DNA of 64,000 nt from Enemella evansiae. GTDB taxonomy: Bacteria; Pseudomonadota; Alphaproteobacteria; Rhodobacterales; Rhodobacteraceae. This document shows, piece after piece, positions 19,958 to 27,627 of this stretch; the stretch's first letter is position 1; the number at the start of each line of letters is the position of its first letter. The position numbers and the translations under genes were made by a program. Location of the stretch: positions 1-64,000 of the forward strand of contig JAFKDC010000021.1 in NCBI GenBank assembly GCA_017255395.1, given 5' to 3'. Under the pieces are notes generated by a model, which was given only the letters and a program-made list of their open reading frames with translations, ran no database searches and was not told the DNA's origin.

Positions 19958-21142
19958 TCAGTAGCCGCTGCCGCCCAGTCCTTCGAGACAATCGCGCCCG
20001 GTCAGCTTGATATGCTGTTGCAGCGCGAAACGGTCGGTCATCCCCGCCACGTAATCCGCAACCAGCCGCGCCACACCGGCCTCGTCGCCGGCCCGCAGGG
20101 CGGTCTCGACGTCGCCCTGCCAGCGCGCCGGAAGAAGCGTCGGATCGGCCATGTACAGCGGAAAGAGCGCCTCCAGAGCCTGCGTGACCCGGGCGCGCTT
20201 TTCCATGACCTCGGGGGCGCGGTACATGTTGGTGAACAGAAAGCTGCGGATCTGCCGCAGGTCCGCCCAGAGGGCCTCGGAGAAACGGATCACCGGGCGC
20301 CCCAGCTCGCGGATCTCCTGTGCGGACCCGGCGCCGGAGTCCTTCAGGCAGGCCTCGGAGGTCTGGATGAGATCCGAAACCATGGCACCGAAGACCCGGC
20401 GCAGCGCCTCGTGCCGGCGGCGATAGGCATCCAGACCGGGATAGGTGGCATCGACCTCGGCATAGGCCTCGCGGATGATCGGCAGCGCGGCGATCTCTTC
20501 CTCGGTGAACAGCCCGGCGCGCAACCCGTCGTGCAGGTCGTGGTTGTTGTAGGCCACATCATCCGACAGCGCCGCCACCTGCGCCTCGGCGCTGGCATGG
20601 GTATGCAGTTCGAGGTCGTGCAGGGCGTTGTAGGCGGACAGGGCATAGGGAATGGCGCCCTCGACCGGCCCGTTGTGCTTGGCGATCCCTTCCAGCGTGT
20701 CCCAGGTCAGGTTCAGCCCGTCGAACTCGGCATAATGCCGCTCCAGCGTGGTGACGATCCGCAGCGTCTGGGCATTGTGGTCGAACCCGCCCCAGGGCTG
20801 CATCAGCGCATCCAGCGCGTCCTCTCCGGTATGCCCGAAGGGGGTGTGGCCCAGATCGTGCGCCAGCGCCACCGCCTCTGTCAGATCGGTGTTCAGGCCA
20901 AGCGCGTTGGAAATGGTGCGCGCCACCTGCGCGACCTCGATGGAATGGGTCAGCCGCGTGCGGTAGAAATCGCCCTCGTGCTCGACGAAGACCTGCGTCT
21001 TGTGCTTCAGCCGCCGAAAGGCCGAGCAATGGATGATGCGGTCCCGGTCGCGCTGGAAACACGAGCGGAAGGCACTTTCCTCTTCGGCATGGCGCCGCCC
21101 GCGGGACAGGGCGGGGTGGCAGGCAAAAGGGGCGTCGGGCAT
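19958..21142 (-). CDS. dgt: dGTP triphosphohydrolase-like HD protein
   Basis: 394 residues, dNTPase family with an HD metal site. The elements are FRRLKHKTQVF, YRTRLTHSIEVAQVAR (first metal His), LAHDLGHTPFGHTGED (HD pair) and later LSDDVAYNNHDLHD. It hydrolyses dNTPs to nucleosides plus tripolyphosphate; some family members act broadly. The start at 21142 follows family N termini (MPDAPFACHPALSRGR). It is divergent from erpA, and an inverted repeat just upstream could act on its expression. Confidence 0.92.
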   Translation of the reverse strand: MPDAPFACHPALSRGRRHAEEESAFRSCFQRDRDRIIHCSAFRRLKHKTQVFVEHEGDFYRTRLTHSIEVAQVARTISNALGLNTDLTEAVALAHDLGHTPFGHTGEDALDALMQPWGGFDHNAQTLRIVTTLERHYAEFDGLNLTWDTLEGIAKHNGPVEGAIPYALSAYNALHDLELHTHASAEAQVAALSDDVAYNNHDLHDGLRAGLFTEEEIAALPIIREAYAEVDATYPGLDAYRRRHEALRRVFGAMVSDLIQTSEACLKDSGAGSAQEIRELGRPVIRFSEALWADLRQIRSFLFTNMYRAPEVMEKRARVTQALEALFPLYMADPTLLPARWQGDVETALRAGDEAGVARLVADYVAGMTDRFALQQHIKLTGRDCLEGLGGSGY

Positions 21143-21475
21143 GGCAGGGGTCTCCGGATTCGGGGGCTGTTTACTGAATGACGGCCCCGAATGACATTGC
21201 TTCCTGCGCCCCGCCGGGCATTTGGCGGCAAGGAACGGGCCCCTTGCCTGCCCAGCCTGCAACCTGCCGCACCCCCGACGTCGCCGCCGAAGGCGCGGCC
21301 CTGCCCCCCCAGGCCGGCTCCGCCAGCGCCCGCTTTTGCAGGCGCAACCGACCGGTCACCGCGCTTCGACGCCGTCACCCCCGGCGGCCACCGCCGCCGG
21401 CAAACCCGTCGGGGGCTTGCTGCCGCGTCCGCGCGGGCCTATCTCTGGGAAGAACCGCAATACCCCAGGTGCCCC
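21143..21475. other. dgt-erpA divergent intergenic region
   Basis: 333 bp, GC-rich. It holds one inverted repeat next to dgt: ATTCGGGG (21158-21165) and CCCCGAAT (21185-21192) separated by 19 bases. Open frames that run through here into erpA are extensions without ribosome sites. No other element recognised. Confidence 0.4.
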
Positions 21476-21799
21476 ATGCAACTGCCCCCCAAAGTCACCC
21501 CCCGCGCCTTCGAACGCCTTGCCGAAATCGGCGCGGGCGACGAGGGCAAGGCCCTGCGCGTCGCTGTCGAGGGCGGCGGCTGTTCCGGTTTCCAGTACGA
21601 CATCCGCCTCGACGAACCCGCCGCCGACGACCTTGTGATCGGCGAGGGCGCCGAAAGGGTTGTCGTCGATCCGGTCTCACTGCCCTTCCTGTCGGGCGCG
21701 GTGATCGACTTTTCCGAAGAACTCATCGGCGCCCGTTTCGTGATCGAGAACCCCAACGCCTCCAGCTCCTGCGGCTGCGGAACCTCCTTCTCGATGTAA
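21476..21799 (+). CDS. erpA: Iron-sulfur cluster A-type carrier/insertion protein
   Basis: 107 residues, HesB/IscA/ErpA family. The three cluster-binding cysteines are in GGGCSGFQYD and SSCGCGTSF. Chosen ATG gives the family N terminus (MQLPPKVTPRAFERLAEI). It accepts Fe-S clusters from the SUF/ISC scaffold and passes them to client enzymes. ErpA is the likelier assignment because of the gene's stand-alone position beside dgt and the short sequence, but IscA cannot be excluded. Longer upstream frames are not supported. Confidence 0.88.
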   Translation: MQLPPKVTPRAFERLAEIGAGDEGKALRVAVEGGGCSGFQYDIRLDEPAADDLVIGEGAERVVVDPVSLPFLSGAVIDFSEELIGARFVIENPNASSSCGCGTSFSM

Positions 21800-21960
21800 G
21801 GCGGCTCTGCGGCGCCCCACGGGCCTTCGTGACTGCAGCCCCGGCCCGCAACACACGGACCACAGCCTGCGGAAAGAAACGGCCCGGCAGTCTTGCCAGG
21901 CCGATGCGCCTTGCCGGTCCAAATCCCTTCCGGGCTCGCCGGTGTCGCCCCCGCCCCCTG

Positions 21961-22007
21961 CTTCTTCTCTGTCCAAATACCTCCGGGGGTCTGGGGGCAG
22001 AGCCCCC
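21961..22007 (-). repeat. Dispersed repeat, copy 3
   Basis: On the minus strand GGGGGCTCTGCCCCC is followed by CCGGAGGTATTTGGACAGAG then AAGAAG. A degenerate half copy lies at 21917-21934. It sits between convergent erpA and the DMT transporter gene. Confidence 0.7.
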
Positions 22008-22013
22008 ATGTCC

Positions 22014-22928
22014 CTACTCCGCCGCCAGCGCCGTCGCCAGTCGGCTGGCCCGCGCCCGGGCAAGGCTCTCGTCCGCGACCAGCCAAAGGCCCGAGCCGAT
22101 GACCAGTGTCACACCCATCCATGTGCCCGCAGTTGGAACCTCTCCGAAGGCAACCAGGCCGATGCCCACCATCCAGACAAATTGCAGGTTCATCAGCGGC
22201 GTCGCCACATAGGCGGGCAGCAGCCGCAGCGCCTCGGCCACCACGTAGCGCGCGGCGAAAAGCGCGGCGGCATAGGCCGCGACCCAGCCAAGATCCGCCA
22301 GCGGCATCGGCTTCCAGACCAGCGGCAGCGCCAGCGCCATCACCCCCATCAGCGCCGCGTTGGGCCAGAAGACCTGCGCCAGCGGCACGCGTTCGGCGCG
22401 CGCGATCACCCGCGCCGCCAGCATCGAGCCGGTGCCCGAAAGCGCCGCCAGAAGCGCCCAGCCATGGCCCGCCTGCGCGCCTGACAGGCCGCCCGGCATC
22501 AGGAACAGCACGCCCCCCGCCCCCAGCGCCAGCGCCGCCCAGGCCATCGGGCGCGGCGCCTCGTTCAGGACCGGGCCGCTCAGCGCCGCCGCGATCATCG
22601 GGATCAGCCCGATGAACAGGAAGACATCCGCGAAGGGCAGCAGCCGGAAGGCCATGAAGAAGGCGACCGAGGCGACCACGGTCAGCGCCGCGCGCACCGC
22701 CATGGGTCTGACCGAGCGCAGGCGGATGCCCTCGACCGCGCTTTTGCCCTGCGCCCGCGCCGCGCCCAGCGTGAAGGCCAGCACCAGCGCCGAGGACAGC
22801 ACGAACAGCTGCGGCGCCGCGTAGCCGCCCGCGATGAACTTGGTGATGCCGTCGGCGGCGGCCATCATGCCGGTGTAAAGCACGACCAGCGCCGCGCCCG
22901 CCCCGGCGCCCGTCATCAGCGCCTTCAT
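22014..22928 (-). CDS. DMT-superfamily (EamA-type) transporter, third gene of the AFTSWSGP-repeat operon
   Basis: 304 residues and ten predicted membrane helices in two EamA halves. Signs are the N-terminal ALVVLYTGMMAAADGITKFI, the LLPFADVFLFIGLIPMIAA loop and VATPLMNLQFVWMVGIGLVA in the second half. These proteins export small metabolites, amino acids or purines, but substrate cannot be told from sequence. The ATG overlaps the stop of the 353-residue gene by four bases (ATGA), so it is translated together with it. In context it could export a product of the operon, or its association may be incidental. Confidence 0.85.
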   Translation of the reverse strand: MKALMTGAGAGAALVVLYTGMMAAADGITKFIAGGYAAPQLFVLSSALVLAFTLGAARAQGKSAVEGIRLRSVRPMAVRAALTVVASVAFFMAFRLLPFADVFLFIGLIPMIAAALSGPVLNEAPRPMAWAALALGAGGVLFLMPGGLSGAQAGHGWALLAALSGTGSMLAARVIARAERVPLAQVFWPNAALMGVMALALPLVWKPMPLADLGWVAAYAAALFAARYVVAEALRLLPAYVATPLMNLQFVWMVGIGLVAFGEVPTAGTWMGVTLVIGSGLWLVADESLARARASRLATALAAE

Positions 22929-23986
22929 ACCCGCCCGGCCCGGGCGAAGCCCTCGAAATAGCGTTCGAACAGCGCGCTCGACCGCGCCGCCGCGCTCAGC
23001 AGCTCCATCGCCTCCGGCGACAGGCTCGGCGCCATGCGGCGGCGCATCCTGTGCCAGTCGCCGCTGCGCCCCTCCTCCATGCCCAGCATGGCCTCGCTGA
23101 TCTCGCGCAGGGCGTTGCCCTGACGCGGCGCCCGGTCAAAACGCATCCGTGCATCCGTGACCGGCTTGCGAAAGAGCGGCGCGCCGATCACCGCCAGATG
23201 CCAGTTGCCGACGAGGAACTCGTGGTAATCGTCGTTCAGCGCCACGCCCGCGCCTGCCTCAATGGCGAAACCCTCGGACCGGGCGCGCAGCCAGGCCGTC
23301 CAGACCGCCGGCGCGCTGTCCCCGGCATAGGCCAGGGCGATGCAGACCTCGGCCAGCAGGTCGGCGTTCTGGTCCAGAAAGGCGGTCAGCCCGGCGAAAT
23401 GCAGGCTTTGCAGCACCTCGGGCGGCAGGTCGGGATCACGGCGGCCGTATTCCGACAGGTAGTAGACGATATGGGTCAGCTCGTAGGCCGCCTTCTTGTT
23501 GGGCAGCGCAAAAGTCGCGCTGCGGGCGGCGAAGGCGCGCAGCCGGTCGTCCAGCCCCGGATCGCGGAGCGGGTCGACGCCGCGCCGCGTCATCAGCCGC
23601 CGCGCTTCGGCGCGTTGCAGGTCGGAGAGTTCCGCCTGGGCCAGCCCTTCGGACGCGGCGAAATCCACCATGCGCGCGGCCTGCGCGCCGGGCATCCCGA
23701 GGTCTTCGAGATCCAGCGACAGCGACAGGAAAAAACGGTAGTACTGCGGGAAGAAGCGCAGGCGTTTCTCGGCCCCGGCATAGAACCCGGCGTGGCGGGC
23801 CAGCGCCTCGGGCGGCACCGGGGTGCCGGTACATTCGAGGATATTCAGAAGTTCGGCGTTCTCCTTCAGCCAGAAGACATCTTCTTCCGGCCGCCGATGG
23901 TCGGCGAAACAGCCCAGAAGCGCGGTCACCCGCGCTTCCAGGGGGGCAATCCGGGACGGGACGGTCAGAGGGATGACATTGGTCAT
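22925..23986 (-). CDS. 353-residue helical protein of unknown family, second gene of the AFTSWSGP-repeat operon
   Basis: No family recognised. The chain is rich in alpha-helical, Leu/Ala/Arg sequence with no signal peptide or membrane segment, so it is probably cytoplasmic. Blocks that look like conserved sites are FFPQYYRFFLSLSLDLEDL (78-96), NKKAAYELTHIVYYLSEYG (163-181) and LNDDYHEFLVGNWHLAVI (250-267). They cluster potential ligands Glu169, His172, Asp252, Asp253, His255, Glu256 and His263. A metal or cofactor site is only a hypothesis. There is no CxxxCxxC, YcaO-like or protease motif. Start at 23986 (MTNVIPLTVP). A longer frame to 24271 reads antisense-like Pro/Arg repeats from the upstream gene and is rejected. 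It lies 61 bases after the repeat protein and overlaps the transporter start. Confidence 0.8.
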   Translation of the reverse strand: MTNVIPLTVPSRIAPLEARVTALLGCFADHRRPEEDVFWLKENAELLNILECTGTPVPPEALARHAGFYAGAEKRLRFFPQYYRFFLSLSLDLEDLGMPGAQAARMVDFAASEGLAQAELSDLQRAEARRLMTRRGVDPLRDPGLDDRLRAFAARSATFALPNKKAAYELTHIVYYLSEYGRRDPDLPPEVLQSLHFAGLTAFLDQNADLLAEVCIALAYAGDSAPAVWTAWLRARSEGFAIEAGAGVALNDDYHEFLVGNWHLAVIGAPLFRKPVTDARMRFDRAPRQGNALREISEAMLGMEEGRSGDWHRMRRRMAPSLSPEAMELLSAAARSSALFERYFEGFARAGRV

Positions 23987-24047
23987 ATCCGTGGTTCCTT
24001 GTCTGTCAGGACAGGGCCCGCCCCGCCCGGTTTCGCTGTCTGGGGGA

Positions 24048-24404
24048 TCAGGCCTTGGGACCGGACCAGGAGGTGAAGGCCTGCACCTGCTCGCCCTCCG
24101 CGATGCCGCCCTTCGCCGGGCCGGACCACGAGGTGAAGGCCTCGACATTGTCACCCGAGGTGCGGTCGCCGGTCGCGGGGCCGGACCATGAGGTGAAGGC
24201 CTCGACGTTGTCGCCCGAGGTGCGGTCACCGGTTGCGGGACCGGACCATGAGGTGAAGGCCTCGATGGCATCGCCGGAAAAGCGGTCTCCGGCGGCCGGA
24301 CCCGACCAGGAGGTGAAGGCTTCGACAGCCTCGCCGGTCAGGGCGCTGGCTTCCACATTGGCAACAGTTTCTTCAGAGAATATGCGTTTAATGCGTGCAG
24401 ACAT
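24048..24404 (-). CDS. Repeat protein with five AFTSWSGP units (candidate peptide precursor)
   Basis: 118 residues. A 26-residue leader (MSARIKRIFSEETVANVEAS then ALTGEA) is followed by five units in exact 20-residue register starting at 27, 47, 67, 87 and 107. Each begins V/I-E/Q-A-F-T-S-W-S-G-P and continues with a variable acidic linker such as ATGDRTSGDN; the last ends GPKA-stop. The invariant octapeptide is AFTSWSGP. No Cys, no signal peptide. The start is set by GGAG seven bases before the ATG at 24404; an earlier ATG at 24410 is one base from that site. Serine codons in the motif differ between units (TCC, TCG, TCA) while the peptide is constant, which points to selection on the peptide. 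It heads a minus-strand operon with the 353-residue protein and a DMT transporter. It could be a multi-core modified-peptide precursor or a docking-motif array; neither is shown. Confidence 0.85.
   Translation of the reverse strand: MSARIKRIFSEETVANVEASALTGEAVEAFTSWSGPAAGDRFSGDAIEAFTSWSGPATGDRTSGDNVEAFTSWSGPATGDRTSGDNVEAFTSWSGPAKGGIAEGEQVQAFTSWSGPKA
24061..24340. repeat. 60-bp tandem repeat encoding the AFTSWSGP units
   Basis: Five coding units in 60-bp register on the minus strand, their motif ends beginning at 24061, 24121, 24181, 24241 and 24301. The two central units are almost identical; the outer ones diverge mainly in the linker part. Confidence 0.9.
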
Positions 24405-24846
24405 GTTCATGCTCCAGTTGAAGTTATGGCGGTATGCCCTTGAAATCTGCACGTAAAACGAGTTTGCAGAAAAGTTAATTCTTGTTAAGGTTGTTTAATG
24501 AAAAGGTTATGCACAGGTGGCGCCCTGTGCATCTGTTTCGAATGTCGAAACGAACGGGTTTTTCCACAGATACAAATTTCTTGGGGATAACTCTGGAGTT
24601 TGCAGCGCAACGCCCTTTGCAAAGCTGACAGCAGCCGAATCATCGCGCTTTTCGGGGATGTCCCCGCCGCTCTCCTGCGTCGGGCTGTGTCGAATCCGCA
24701 TCCTTCGCCCAATCCGCCCGGGCTCGCTGTGCCAGCCCTGACGCCCATGGGCGTCAACAGACCATCAGGCCGTCAGCCCGGCCCATGGCCCCCTTGACCC
24801 GGCTGAGCACTTCGGGTCTGCCTGCGGCACAGCCAAGGAGCCCGCC
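24405..24846. promoter_or_regulatory. Palindrome-dense AT-rich divergent intergenic region
   Basis: 442 bp between the AFTSWSGP operon and xthA. AT-rich at 24440-24600, unlike the rest of the window. It holds DnaA-box-like 9-mers TTATGCACA (24507-24515), TTTTCCACA (24560-24568) and minus-strand TTATCCCCA (24582-24590). Perfect inverted repeats: ATGCACAGG/CCTGTGCAT (24509-24532), GTTTCGA/TCGAAAC (24535-24551), CTTTGCAAAG (24615-24624), CGGGGA/TCCCCG (24653-24666) and TGACGCCCATGGGCGTCA (24739-24756). Three TTAA motifs at 24475, 24485 and 24495 are spaced exactly 10 bp. It likely holds both divergent promoters; an origin-like or DnaA-controlled element is possible. Confidence 0.6.
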
Positions 24847-25656
24847 ATGAAAATTGCCACGTTCAACATCAACGGGATCAAGGCCCGCATCGGCGCCCTG
24901 ACCGACTGGCTGGACGAGGCCCAGCCCGACGTCGTCCTCTGCCAGGAGATCAAGTCCGTCGACGAGGCCTTTCCGCGCGAAGCCTTCGAGGATCGCGGCT
25001 ACAACGTCGAGACCCACGGCCAGAAAGGCTTCAACGGGGTGGCGATCCTGTCGAAACTGCCGCTGGAGGACGTCACCCGCGGCCTGCCCGGCGACGACAG
25101 CGACGAACAGGCGCGCTGGATCGAGGCGACGGTGGTCGGCGACAGCCATGCCGTGCGGCTGTGCGGGCTCTACCTGCCCAACGGCAACCCGGTCGAATTC
25201 GACGCCGAGGGCAAGCCCCTGCGCGACGGTAAATACGGTTACAAGCTGGACTGGATGGACCGGCTGGAGGCGCGCGCCCGCGCGCTGATGGCGGCGGAAA
25301 TGCCCGCGATGATGGCGGGCGACTACAATGTGATCCCGCAGGCCGAGGACGCCGCCAAGCCGCAAAGCTGGGAAACGGACGCGCTGTATCTGCCGCAGAC
25401 CCGCGCCGCCTTTCGCCGCATCCTGAACCTTGGCTTCACCGAGGCCTTCCGGGCACGTGTGCAGGGCCCCGGTCACTACAGTTTCTGGGACTACCAGGCC
25501 GGCGCCTGGAACCGAAACAACGGCATCCGCATCGACCACCTGCTGCTGACGCCGCAGGCCGCCGACCTGATGACCGACTGCGTGATCGACAAGGAGGTGC
25601 GCGGGCGCGAGAAACCCTCGGACCACGTGCCGGTCTGGGTGACCCTCGCCGCCTGA
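24847..25656 (+). CDS. xthA: Exodeoxyribonuclease III
   Basis: 269 residues, EEP nuclease family. It begins MKIATFNINGIKARIGALTD and contains VVLCQEIKS (metal Glu), GFNGVAIL, YLPNG, AGDYNVIP and the terminal SDHVPVWV with the catalytic His. It is an AP endonuclease and 3'-5' exonuclease in base excision repair. AAGGAG precedes the ATG by seven bases. Divergent from the repeat-peptide operon; bolA and grxD follow on the same strand after 93 bases. Confidence 0.95.
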   Translation: MKIATFNINGIKARIGALTDWLDEAQPDVVLCQEIKSVDEAFPREAFEDRGYNVETHGQKGFNGVAILSKLPLEDVTRGLPGDDSDEQARWIEATVVGDSHAVRLCGLYLPNGNPVEFDAEGKPLRDGKYGYKLDWMDRLEARARALMAAEMPAMMAGDYNVIPQAEDAAKPQSWETDALYLPQTRAAFRRILNLGFTEAFRARVQGPGHYSFWDYQAGAWNRNNGIRIDHLLLTPQAADLMTDCVIDKEVRGREKPSDHVPVWVTLAA

Positions 25657-25749
25657 CCCGGCGCGGGTGCTCAGGCATCCGCTTGCACCCTGCCCGCGCG
25701 CGCACTAATTTCGAAACGGAACACTCAGGTAAAGACGAGGCCCCTCTTC

Positions 25750-25986
25750 ATGCCCATGCACGCCCAGGAAATCGAGGATCTGCTGCGTCAGACCTTTCCC
25801 GATGCCCGGATCGTCGTCGAGGGTAACGATGGCGTACACATGTCCGCCATGGTCATCGACGAAAGCTTTCGCGGCAAGAACCGGGTCCAGCAGCAACGCG
25901 CGGTCTATGCCGCGCTGAAGGGCCGGATGGACGGCCCCGACGGGGACCTGCACGCGCTGGCGCTGACCACCAAGGCCCCGGATTGA
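25750..25986 (+). CDS. bolA: BolA family protein
   Basis: 78 residues, BolA/IbaG class II KH-like fold. It has MHAQEIEDLLRQTFPDARI, the conserved His in GVHMSAMVIDESF and the NRVQQQRAVYAALK helix. BolA proteins partner with monothiol glutaredoxins to bind a [2Fe-2S] cluster, and a CGFS glutaredoxin gene follows 57 bases downstream. This conserved pair acts in iron-sulfur handling and iron sensing. Confidence 0.93.
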   Translation: MPMHAQEIEDLLRQTFPDARIVVEGNDGVHMSAMVIDESFRGKNRVQQQRAVYAALKGRMDGPDGDLHALALTTKAPD

Positions 25987-26043
25987 CACACCTTTCCGTC
26001 CCGGCACGGGCCGGGCGCGGATCATCAGAAGGATGAGACAGCC

Positions 26044-26403
26044 ATGTCCGCCGAAGACCAGATCAAGCAGACCGTAACCGCCAACGACGTGGTCCTTTTC
26101 ATGAAGGGCACCAAGACCATGCCCCAGTGCGGCTTTTCCAGCCGTGTCGCCGGGGTCCTGAACTACATGGGCGTCGATTTCGCCGATGTGAACGTGCTGG
26201 CCGACGACGCCATCCGCCAAGGGATCAAGGATTACTCCGACTGGCCGACCATCCCGCAGCTTTACGTCAAGGGCGAGTTCGTGGGTGGCTGCGACATCAT
26301 CACCGAAATGACCCTGTCGGGCGAGCTGGACACGCTCTTCGAGCAGAACGGCGTCGCCTATGACAAGGACGCGGCAGAGAAGATCCGCGAAGCCAACGCC
26401 TGA
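26044..26403 (+). CDS. grxD: Monothiol glutaredoxin (CGFS type)
   Basis: 119 residues. The active site [10 protein letters not shown] carries the CGFS signature of monothiol glutaredoxins, with [19 protein letters not shown] for the glutathione-binding cis-Pro region. Rather than reducing disulfides, it binds a glutathione-ligated [2Fe-2S] cluster alone or with BolA, encoded next to it. A strong intrinsic-type hairpin follows the stop. Confidence 0.95.
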   Translation: MSAEDQIKQTVTANDVVLFMKGTKTMPQCGFSSRVAGVLNYMGVDFADVNVLADDAIRQGIKDYSDWPTIPQLYVKGEFVGGCDIITEMTLSGELDTLFEQNGVAYDKDAAEKIREANA

Positions 26404-26437
26404 GGCGCGCGCCGCTGCGCAGGCGGGATCACACGTA

Positions 26438-26465
26438 AAACGGGCGGGGAACTCCCCGCCCGTTT
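26438..26465. terminator. Bidirectional terminator between grxD and zapA
   Basis: AAACGGGCGGGG pairs with CCCCGCCCGTTT around a 4-base loop: a 12-bp perfect stem with A and T runs at its ends. It can serve both convergent genes. Confidence 0.8.
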
Positions 26466-26554
26466 GCGTTCAGGGCTCTGGCAATGCATCGGGGCGCCGG
26501 GACAGATCGACGCGCCGGACCGGCCCCGGTCCGGGCCGATCGCGGCGCCTGACC

Positions 26555-26959
26555 TCAGGTCGCGCCAAGCGCCTCTTCGACCTGCTCTGCCAGCGATTCC
26601 GCCCGGGCGGCAATCTCTGCAAGGCTGTCGGTCAGGTCGTCCGGAATCACCGGCACCTCCACTTTTGTGGGCTCCGGCGCCGGACGGCCCTTTTCCCTGG
26701 CCAGCGCGCTTTCGGCGGCGGCCAGCTTTTCCTGTGCGTCGCGCAGGCGCTCTTCCAGACCGGCGGTCTTGTCGGCCAGCATCAGCCCCGCCATCAGCAG
26801 CATCCGCGCCTCGGGCATCCGCCCGATCTGCGACACCAGGGTCCCGGCCTCGTCGTCCAGAAGCTTGGCGGCGGCAAACAGGAACTGCTCTTCGCCATCC
26901 TGACAGGCGACCTCGAAGGTGCGCCCGCCGATGACGATATCGACTTCTTTCTGAGCCAT
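26555..26959 (-). CDS. zapA: Cell division protein ZapA
   Basis: 134 residues. The N-terminal ZapA fold is MAQKEVDIVIGGRTFEVACQ and the first helix has LLDDEAGTLVSQIGRMPEAR and LLMAGLMLADK. A coiled-coil helix follows, then an acidic extra tail of about 45 residues not usual in short ZapAs. ZapA bundles FtsZ filaments at the division ring. Its ATG shares one base with the stop of the upstream coiled-coil gene (TGATG), so they are coupled. Confidence 0.88.
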   Translation of the reverse strand: MAQKEVDIVIGGRTFEVACQDGEEQFLFAAAKLLDDEAGTLVSQIGRMPEARMLLMAGLMLADKTAGLEERLRDAQEKLAAAESALAREKGRPAPEPTKVEVPVIPDDLTDSLAEIAARAESLAEQVEEALGAT

Positions 26960-27627
26960 CAGCCCGCCTCCCCCTGGGTTCGCGCCGCATCGGCCAGCAT
27001 CGGCTCCAGCGTGCCGATCACCGCCTCGACCTCGACCACCTCAGAGGCGCGCGCGGCGCGCAGCGCCTCCAGTTCGGCGGCCATGGCCCTGTCGATCAGA
27101 CCGGCATCGGCCAGCCCCTGCGCATTGGCCTCGCGCAGCGCGGCGCTGCTGTCCAGAAGCCCCTCGTTGGCTCTGCGCAGCCGCTGCACTTCGGAATCGA
27201 GCTTTGCCACCGCCTCGGGCGACGGGCCGCCCGCGGGGCGCGCCTTCAGCGCCCTCAGGCGTTCCTGCAACTGGGCATTGGCCATCTGCTCGTCTTCCAG
27301 CGCCTCGCGCAGCGCGGTCAGTTCCGCCGGATCGGCGGTGGGTTCGGAGGCCTCGGGCGCGGGCTCTGCCGGTTCCTCTTCGGGGTCCGGCGCGGCCTCG
27401 GCCCGCGCCGCCTCGACGGCGGCGGCCAGATCCTCATCCGCCTTGCGGCGCGCGGCATCCGCCGCCTCCTGCGCCTCTGTCAGGGCCGTCTCGGCCTCTG
27501 CCAGACGCGCCTTCAGCGCCTCGACCTCCGCCGAGGGGACACTTGCAGCCCCGGCTTTTTCCACGGTCTGACCGATCCGGTCCAGCGCGCGGCTGAGCCG
27601 CGTCTGCAAGTCTTCGATCTGGCTCAT
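26959..27627 (-). CDS. Coiled-coil protein coupled to zapA
   Basis: 222 residues of mostly heptad-patterned Ala/Glu/Leu/Arg sequence in two coiled-coil blocks (about 1-75 and 105-205) separated by a Pro/Glu acidic spacer. No signal peptide or membrane helix. Coupled to zapA by a TGATG overlap, it may act with ZapA, perhaps in the way ZapB does, but no homology to ZapB is visible. In this family of bacteria such a gene often precedes zapA. Function inferred from context only. Confidence 0.75.
   Translation of the reverse strand: MSQIEDLQTRLSRALDRIGQTVEKAGAASVPSAEVEALKARLAEAETALTEAQEAADAARRKADEDLAAAVEAARAEAAPDPEEEPAEPAPEASEPTADPAELTALREALEDEQMANAQLQERLRALKARPAGGPSPEAVAKLDSEVQRLRRANEGLLDSSAALREANAQGLADAGLIDRAMAAELEALRAARASEVVEVEAVIGTLEPMLADAARTQGEAG

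Noticed and set aside
24048-24271. N-terminal extension of the 353-residue protein to 24271
   Set aside because: The extension reads Pro/Arg repeats out of the repeat gene and lacks a start signal.
24061-24340. CRISPR array
   Set aside because: The 60-bp periodic units are coding, near-identical throughout and lack distinct spacers; no cas genes nearby.
24055-24456. 133-codon antisense frame with repeating GPDHEVKAS
   Set aside because: It mirrors the AFTSWSGP repeats. The minus strand has the ribosome site, leader and operon context, and synonymous changes favour its frame.
24475-24498. CtrA binding site before the repeat operon
   Set aside because: TTAA pairs are spaced by 6, not 7, so the consensus is not met; kept only as a phased motif.
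24405-24846. Chromosomal oriC claim
   Set aside because: DnaA-like boxes are only three and two carry a mismatch; no parAB, gidA or dnaA neighbours. Kept as an origin-like or DnaA-controlled hypothesis.
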